Shown: piece after piece, positions 60,885 through 64,000 of the stretch
Position numbering within the stretch: the stretch's first letter is position 1
How the letters are laid out: every line of letters begins with the position of its first letter
NCBI GenBank assembly: GCA_025560025.1
Contig: CP048486.1
Span: forward strand, 1,554,001-1,618,000
DNA length: 64,000 bases
DNA from: Agrobacterium tumefaciens
GTDB taxonomy: Bacteria > Pseudomonadota > Alphaproteobacteria > Rhizobiales > Rhizobiaceae
Reading direction: 5' to 3'
Translations under genes and position numbers: made by a program
Notes under the pieces: model-generated
Database searches by the model: none
What the model was told of the DNA's origin: nothing
Seen by the model: only the letters and a program-made list of their open reading frames with translations

Positions 60885-61823
60885 TTAGGTCGCCATCAGC
60901 TTTCTTGCCACCCCAGCGTCGGTTATCAGCGTTGTCACCCAGTTCCCTTTCAGCGTGGCCCGTATGGCATCTGCCTTTTCGATGCCGCCGCCGATGCCGA
61001 TGCGCTCGGGAATGCGCCGAAGCTGGTCTGTGCTCAGGCAGAGTCCGGTCTGGTCGAGCGGGCTCGCGACAGCCTCTCCATCCTCGTCGATCAGGGTGGC
61101 GCACACGTCAGCACATACGTTTTTCTTCAATGCATCACGCCGCCAGTCTTCCGGGAAGCCCGAGCACAGGCACGATTCCGCCGGCCGCCAGGAGCCTATG
61201 CCGACCGCAAGCACGTCGATCTTGTCGTAACGCGACATGGCGCTTGCGATGGATGTCTCGTTGCGAAGCCTTGCAATCAGGTCGGGATCATCCACCCACA
61301 TGGGGCCGAACAGTGGATAGGCCGCACCGCCGCTGGCACGCGCGACGCGATGAACCAGTTCGGTCGGGTTCTGGGAAAGGTCGAGCCCCGCAGGGCTTCC
61401 GCCAGCCTGCACGACATCCACGCGCGGCAAACGGCCAAGCGCCTTGCCCGTGGCGGAAAGGGTGCGGCCCCAGGACAGGCCGAGCAATTGGCCATCAATC
61501 AGCGATTCCTCGAGATAGTCGGCTGCGAGCAGGCCAAGCGGCTCGAACAGCTCGTTCGAATGAAGGTCCGGGCCGTCCAGAACAAGGGCGGCCTTGAGGC
61601 CGTATTTCTGCCTGAGCTTCTCGGCCAGCTCCGTGTTCATGTCGCCCTGGTCGTTGATCTCGATCTTGACGATGCCATCGGCAAGGGCGGTGTCGAGAAG
61701 GCGGGCGACCTTGAATCTGGAAATGCCCAGTTCATCGGCGATCTGGGATTTGGTCTTCTGCTCGATGTAGAAACGGCGAGCGACGAGGGAAGCCTGAAGT
61801 TTTTGAAGTGGGCGTCGAGGCAT
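60885..61823 (-). CDS. SorC/DeoR-type sugar-binding regulator
   Basis: 312 residues: N-terminal helix-turn-helix (KSQIADELGISRFKVARLL) and a large sugar-phosphate-binding domain (LGLSWGRTLSATGKAL, VVQAGGSP, AVGIGSW). Lies directly upstream of the sugar operon on the same strand. The start has no obvious ribosome site. Confidence 0.9.
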   Translation of the reverse strand: MPRRPLQKLQASLVARRFYIEQKTKSQIADELGISRFKVARLLDTALADGIVKIEINDQGDMNTELAEKLRQKYGLKAALVLDGPDLHSNELFEPLGLLAADYLEESLIDGQLLGLSWGRTLSATGKALGRLPRVDVVQAGGSPAGLDLSQNPTELVHRVARASGGAAYPLFGPMWVDDPDLIARLRNETSIASAMSRYDKIDVLAVGIGSWRPAESCLCSGFPEDWRRDALKKNVCADVCATLIDEDGEAVASPLDQTGLCLSTDQLRRIPERIGIGGGIEKADAIRATLKGNWVTTLITDAGVARKLMAT

Positions 61824-61836
61824 TTGAGAAGATTTT

Positions 61837-61846
61837 CGCTCATTTG
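61837..61846. promoter_or_regulatory. Second copy of the CGCTCATTTG element
   Basis: This 10-mer also forms part of the palindrome at 60861-60874. It lies 14 bases upstream of the SorC-type regulator gene, suggesting autoregulation. Confidence 0.4.
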
Positions 61847-61949
61847 TTGCAATTGATCTAACCTTTTGACAGATTGCGCGCTGATGGGCAACGACGCCGA
61901 ATTCGGCCGTGCCCTTTCGTCAGCCATTCAACAGCCAGAAGAACAAATC

Positions 61950-62609
61950 ATGTTGCCGTCCAATCCGATCCAGTCCCAATTCTTTGATGCATTCCTGTTC
62001 GACATGGACGGGACGATTCTCGACTCCAGCGCTGCGTCGGAGCGCGTCTGGGGAGGATGGGCCAGGGAAAACGGAATTCCGACGCCACCCTATCATGGTC
62101 GCCGGGTGGAGGACACGATGGCAGACCTGAAAAGCGCAGGAATTGATCCCGCGAAGGCCGCGGCTGAAATCACCGAACGGGAGCTCTCGGATCTCGACGG
62201 CGTGGTTCCTATCCCGGGAGCGATCGAATTTCTGGGATCGCTTCCAAGCGAGAAATGGGCGGTGGTGACCTCTGCTCCGAAGGAACTCGCCCTGAGACGT
62301 ATCGCGGCGGCCGGATTGCCCCGACCGATGGCAATCATTGCGGCAGAAGATGTAAAGCAGGGAAAACCGAAGCCCGATCCGTTTCTTGCGGGCGCGGGGC
62401 TTCTTTCCGTTGATCCCACGCGATGCCTCGTGTTCGAGGATGCGGATGCGGGAATTTATGCGGCAGAGGCTGCCGGCGCCTCCGTTGTTGTGATCACGCA
62501 TACCAACAGTGCGACCATCAGGGATAGGCCGGCCGTGGCTGATTATCGGGATCTGCGTGCCCTGGTGGTTGGAGCGTCTCTTTCGGTTGAGCTGGTTCAA
62601 CGCAGTTAG
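61950..62609 (+). CDS. HAD-superfamily sugar-phosphatase
   Basis: 219 residues. Motif I FDMDGTILDSS, motif II VVTSAPK, motif III GKPKPDPF, motif IV VFEDADAG: all present, so an active phosphatase or phosphoglucomutase-type enzyme. Subfamily resembles sugar-/polyol-phosphatases. ATG 61950 chosen by homology; an ATG at 61884 is possible. It is divergent from the SorC gene and may detoxify or recycle the sugar phosphate of that operon. Confidence 0.82.
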   Translation: MLPSNPIQSQFFDAFLFDMDGTILDSSAASERVWGGWARENGIPTPPYHGRRVEDTMADLKSAGIDPAKAAAEITERELSDLDGVVPIPGAIEFLGSLPSEKWAVVTSAPKELALRRIAAAGLPRPMAIIAAEDVKQGKPKPDPFLAGAGLLSVDPTRCLVFEDADAGIYAAEAAGASVVVITHTNSATIRDRPAVADYRDLRALVVGASLSVELVQRS

Positions 62610-62775
62610 GAATTGCTGTGTGTGAAGGGTTTTCCTGGCAGGCGGCTGGAAAGGTCGCCGCCGGCATGTGAGTTGCCTTATCCGTGGATGTCATGCATGG
62701 AGGTGAGCGACCACGCCGCTTTTCGTCTGATTCATCCGAGATTGGGGAAAGCCCGCATGAAAGGTGGATGAGGAC

Positions 62776-63630
62776 ATGTCGCTAAGCCTTCTCCTGAGTA
62801 ATGCTTCGCTCAGAGCTGCGAGCTTCATCGTCACGATTTACGGCGATGTCGTCGAGCCGAGGGGTGGCGCGATCTGGGTCGGCAACCTCATCGAAACCTG
62901 CGCGGAAGTTGGCATCAGCGAGACTTTGGTGCGCACCGCAGCATCCAGGCTGGTTTCCGCCGGCCAGTTGACCGGCGAGCGGCAGGGACGTCGCAGCTAT
63001 TATAGTCTTACCGAGGCAGCCCAGACTGATTTCGCGGCGGCCGCGCGTCTGCTTTTCGGCACTGCCGATGAGCCGGTCTGGCGTTTTGTTTACCTCGGCG
63101 GACCTGCCTTCGAGGCCGATGCGCGAGCCCTGGAGTTGGCTGGATACACCCGGCTTGGTTCTCGCCTGTCAATTGGCGTGCGGCCACTTCCACCCCTGTC
63201 TGCCGCAGCCGTCACCTTTAATGCCGAGGTTGCCGGTGGCGGCGCCGGCCTCAAGGAACTGGCGGCGGAACAATGGGGTCTGCAGAGTTACGATGCGGCC
63301 TATCGGGAATTCCTTGAACGATACGGCAAATTCTCCGAGGCGCTGGAAGCGGGAGCACAGCTCAGCCCGATAGAACATCTGGCCGCCCGTCTTCTTCTTG
63401 TCCATCAATACCGGATGATCGTCCTGCATGACCCGCGGCTTCCCGCCGGTGCGCTGCCCGATGATTGGCCTCATGCCGAAGTACGGCGCCTTTTTGCCCG
63501 GCTCTATGTTCGTTTGTCAAAAAAGGCGGACGACTTCATTGCGCGGAAATTTCTGACGGAGGACGGGCCTCTGCCGGCCGAAACGGCTGCCACCAGGCAT
63601 CGAATAGACGGGCTCCTCGCCATCTTGTGA
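62776..63630 (+). CDS. paaX: PaaX-family regulator
   Basis: 284 residues: PaaX-type winged helix at the N-terminus (LRAASFIVTIYGDVVEPRGG, GISETLVRTAASRLVSAG) and C-terminal PaaX domain (HEYRxI-like HQYRMIVLHDPRLP). PaaX represses phenylacetate genes and responds to phenylacetyl-CoA. The gene ahead (thiolase) fits. ATG 62776 follows AAGGTGG by about 8 bases; an upstream GTG is less likely. Confidence 0.88.
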   Translation: MSLSLLLSNASLRAASFIVTIYGDVVEPRGGAIWVGNLIETCAEVGISETLVRTAASRLVSAGQLTGERQGRRSYYSLTEAAQTDFAAAARLLFGTADEPVWRFVYLGGPAFEADARALELAGYTRLGSRLSIGVRPLPPLSAAAVTFNAEVAGGGAGLKELAAEQWGLQSYDAAYREFLERYGKFSEALEAGAQLSPIEHLAARLLLVHQYRMIVLHDPRLPAGALPDDWPHAEVRRLFARLYVRLSKKADDFIARKFLTEDGPLPAETAATRHRIDGLLAIL

Positions 63631-63707
63631 ATTCATGTTTCTGCGAACGCAAAAATGCGGATGAAAGCGCAGAATTTCAAATGTCACAAGAATCGTCAAA
63701 AATTGTG

Positions 63708-63755
63708 TTGAACTGTGACATAAGGAATGGTATTAACTAACCGATCGGTCGGCTA
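63708..63755 (+). promoter_or_regulatory. Promoter and operator before the thiolase gene
   Basis: TTGAAC (63708-63713) and TATTAA (63731-63736) are 17 bases apart. TAACCGATCGGTCGGCTA at 63738-63755 is an 18-bp palindrome with two mismatched pairs, overlapping the start site. It resembles TetR/PaaR-type operators rather than PaaX sites. Confidence 0.6.
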
Positions 63756-63791
63756 ATTGCCGGCCGGGCTGAGGAGGACGAGGAGGAATTA

Positions 63792-64000
63792 GTGCCTGAA
63801 GCATTTATCTGCGACGCTGTTCGCACTCCGATTGGACGATATGCGGGTTTATTGGCATCTGTACGTGCCGATGATCTCGCCGCTGTTCCGCTCGCGGCAC
63901 TGATGGCGCGTAATCCGCAGGTTGACTGGTCGAAGGTCGATGACCTGATTTATGGATGTGCCAATCAGGCCGGCGAAGACAATCGCAATGTTGCGCGCAT
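63792..64000 (+). CDS. 3-oxoadipyl-CoA/acetyl-CoA thiolase, partial
   Basis: Start of a thiolase, cut by the window edge after 69 codons. PEAFICDAVRTPIGRY and CANQAGEDNRNVAR match PcaF/PaaJ-type 3-oxoadipyl-CoA thiolases. The active-site cysteine lies beyond the window. GTG start after AGGAGGA 63781-63787. Confidence 0.85.
   Translation, partial: MPEAFICDAVRTPIGRYAGLLASVRADDLAAVPLAALMARNPQVDWSKVDDLIYGCANQAGEDNRNVAR

Noticed and set aside
1..64000. tRNA, rRNA, CRISPR, insertion sequence, toxin-antitoxin or phage features
   Set aside because: No transposase-, integrase- or Cas-like protein, no regularly spaced repeats and no tRNA-like segment were found by reading both strands.

Overview
The window looks like a chromosomal segment of an Agrobacterium-type member of the Rhizobiaceae. 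The protein at 27011-27880 matches, as I remember it, the D-psicose (D-allulose) 3-epimerase of Agrobacterium tumefaciens almost residue for residue. The ehu/eut/doe ectoine cluster, the hutXWV-type transporter and the density of ABC importers also fit that family. Codon use and GC content look even across the window. I saw no rRNA, tRNA, CRISPR array, insertion sequence or phage gene. It is a catabolic region: transporter operons, each with its own regulator.

Layout. (1) 100-828: an L-xylulose-reductase-like SDR. (2) 955-13375, minus strand: an 11-gene operon with a Tat-exported peptide-type binding protein, two permeases, a fused double ATPase, a DeoR regulator, an M20 amidohydrolase, two kinase-fold phosphotransferases, an inositol-phosphatase-family enzyme, and EutB-EutC ethanolamine ammonia-lyase. 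It is preceded by a perfect sigma-54 promoter and 9-bp iterons. (3) 13916-18949, minus: a flavin monooxygenase and a zinc alcohol dehydrogenase behind a second perfect sigma-54 promoter, plus the AcoR-like enhancer-binding protein that probably drives it. (4) 19499-27880: a LacI-controlled D-allulose-type sugar operon (ABC importer, two related ketose 3-epimerases, a small kinase). (5) 29023-41536: uptake and catabolism of ectoine and 5-hydroxyectoine (ehuBCDA, eutBC, doeA-D, enuR, doeX). (6) 41587-43067: two curlin-repeat proteins flanking a CsgH-like factor. (7) 43276-54328: a histidine-utilisation-like locus (hutF-hutX-hutW-hutV-hutH-hutU, a HutC-type regulator, a LysR regulator) whose two ammonia-lyase homologues both lack the Ala-Ser-Gly triad that forms the MIO cofactor; one carries a signal peptide. 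(8) 54396-62609: a second sugar importer with an FGGY kinase, SIS isomerase, Rpe-type epimerase, SorC regulator and HAD phosphatase. (9) 62776-64000: a PaaX-type regulator and the start of a 3-oxoadipyl-CoA-type thiolase.

How it works together. Most units follow one logic: import a small nitrogen or carbon compound, then trim it to a central metabolite. Ectoine goes to aspartate; urocanate is hydrated (43276-44949) and formiminoglutamate deiminated (49384-50754), with the step between them missing from the window; ethanolamine goes to acetaldehyde and ammonia. All five ABC importers show a perfect GC-rich hairpin just downstream of the binding-protein gene. The most novel candidates are the MIO-less lyase locus with a betaine-type transporter, and the sigma-54-driven EutBC operon whose kinases, phosphatase and amidohydrolase suggest a conjugated ethanolamine substrate.
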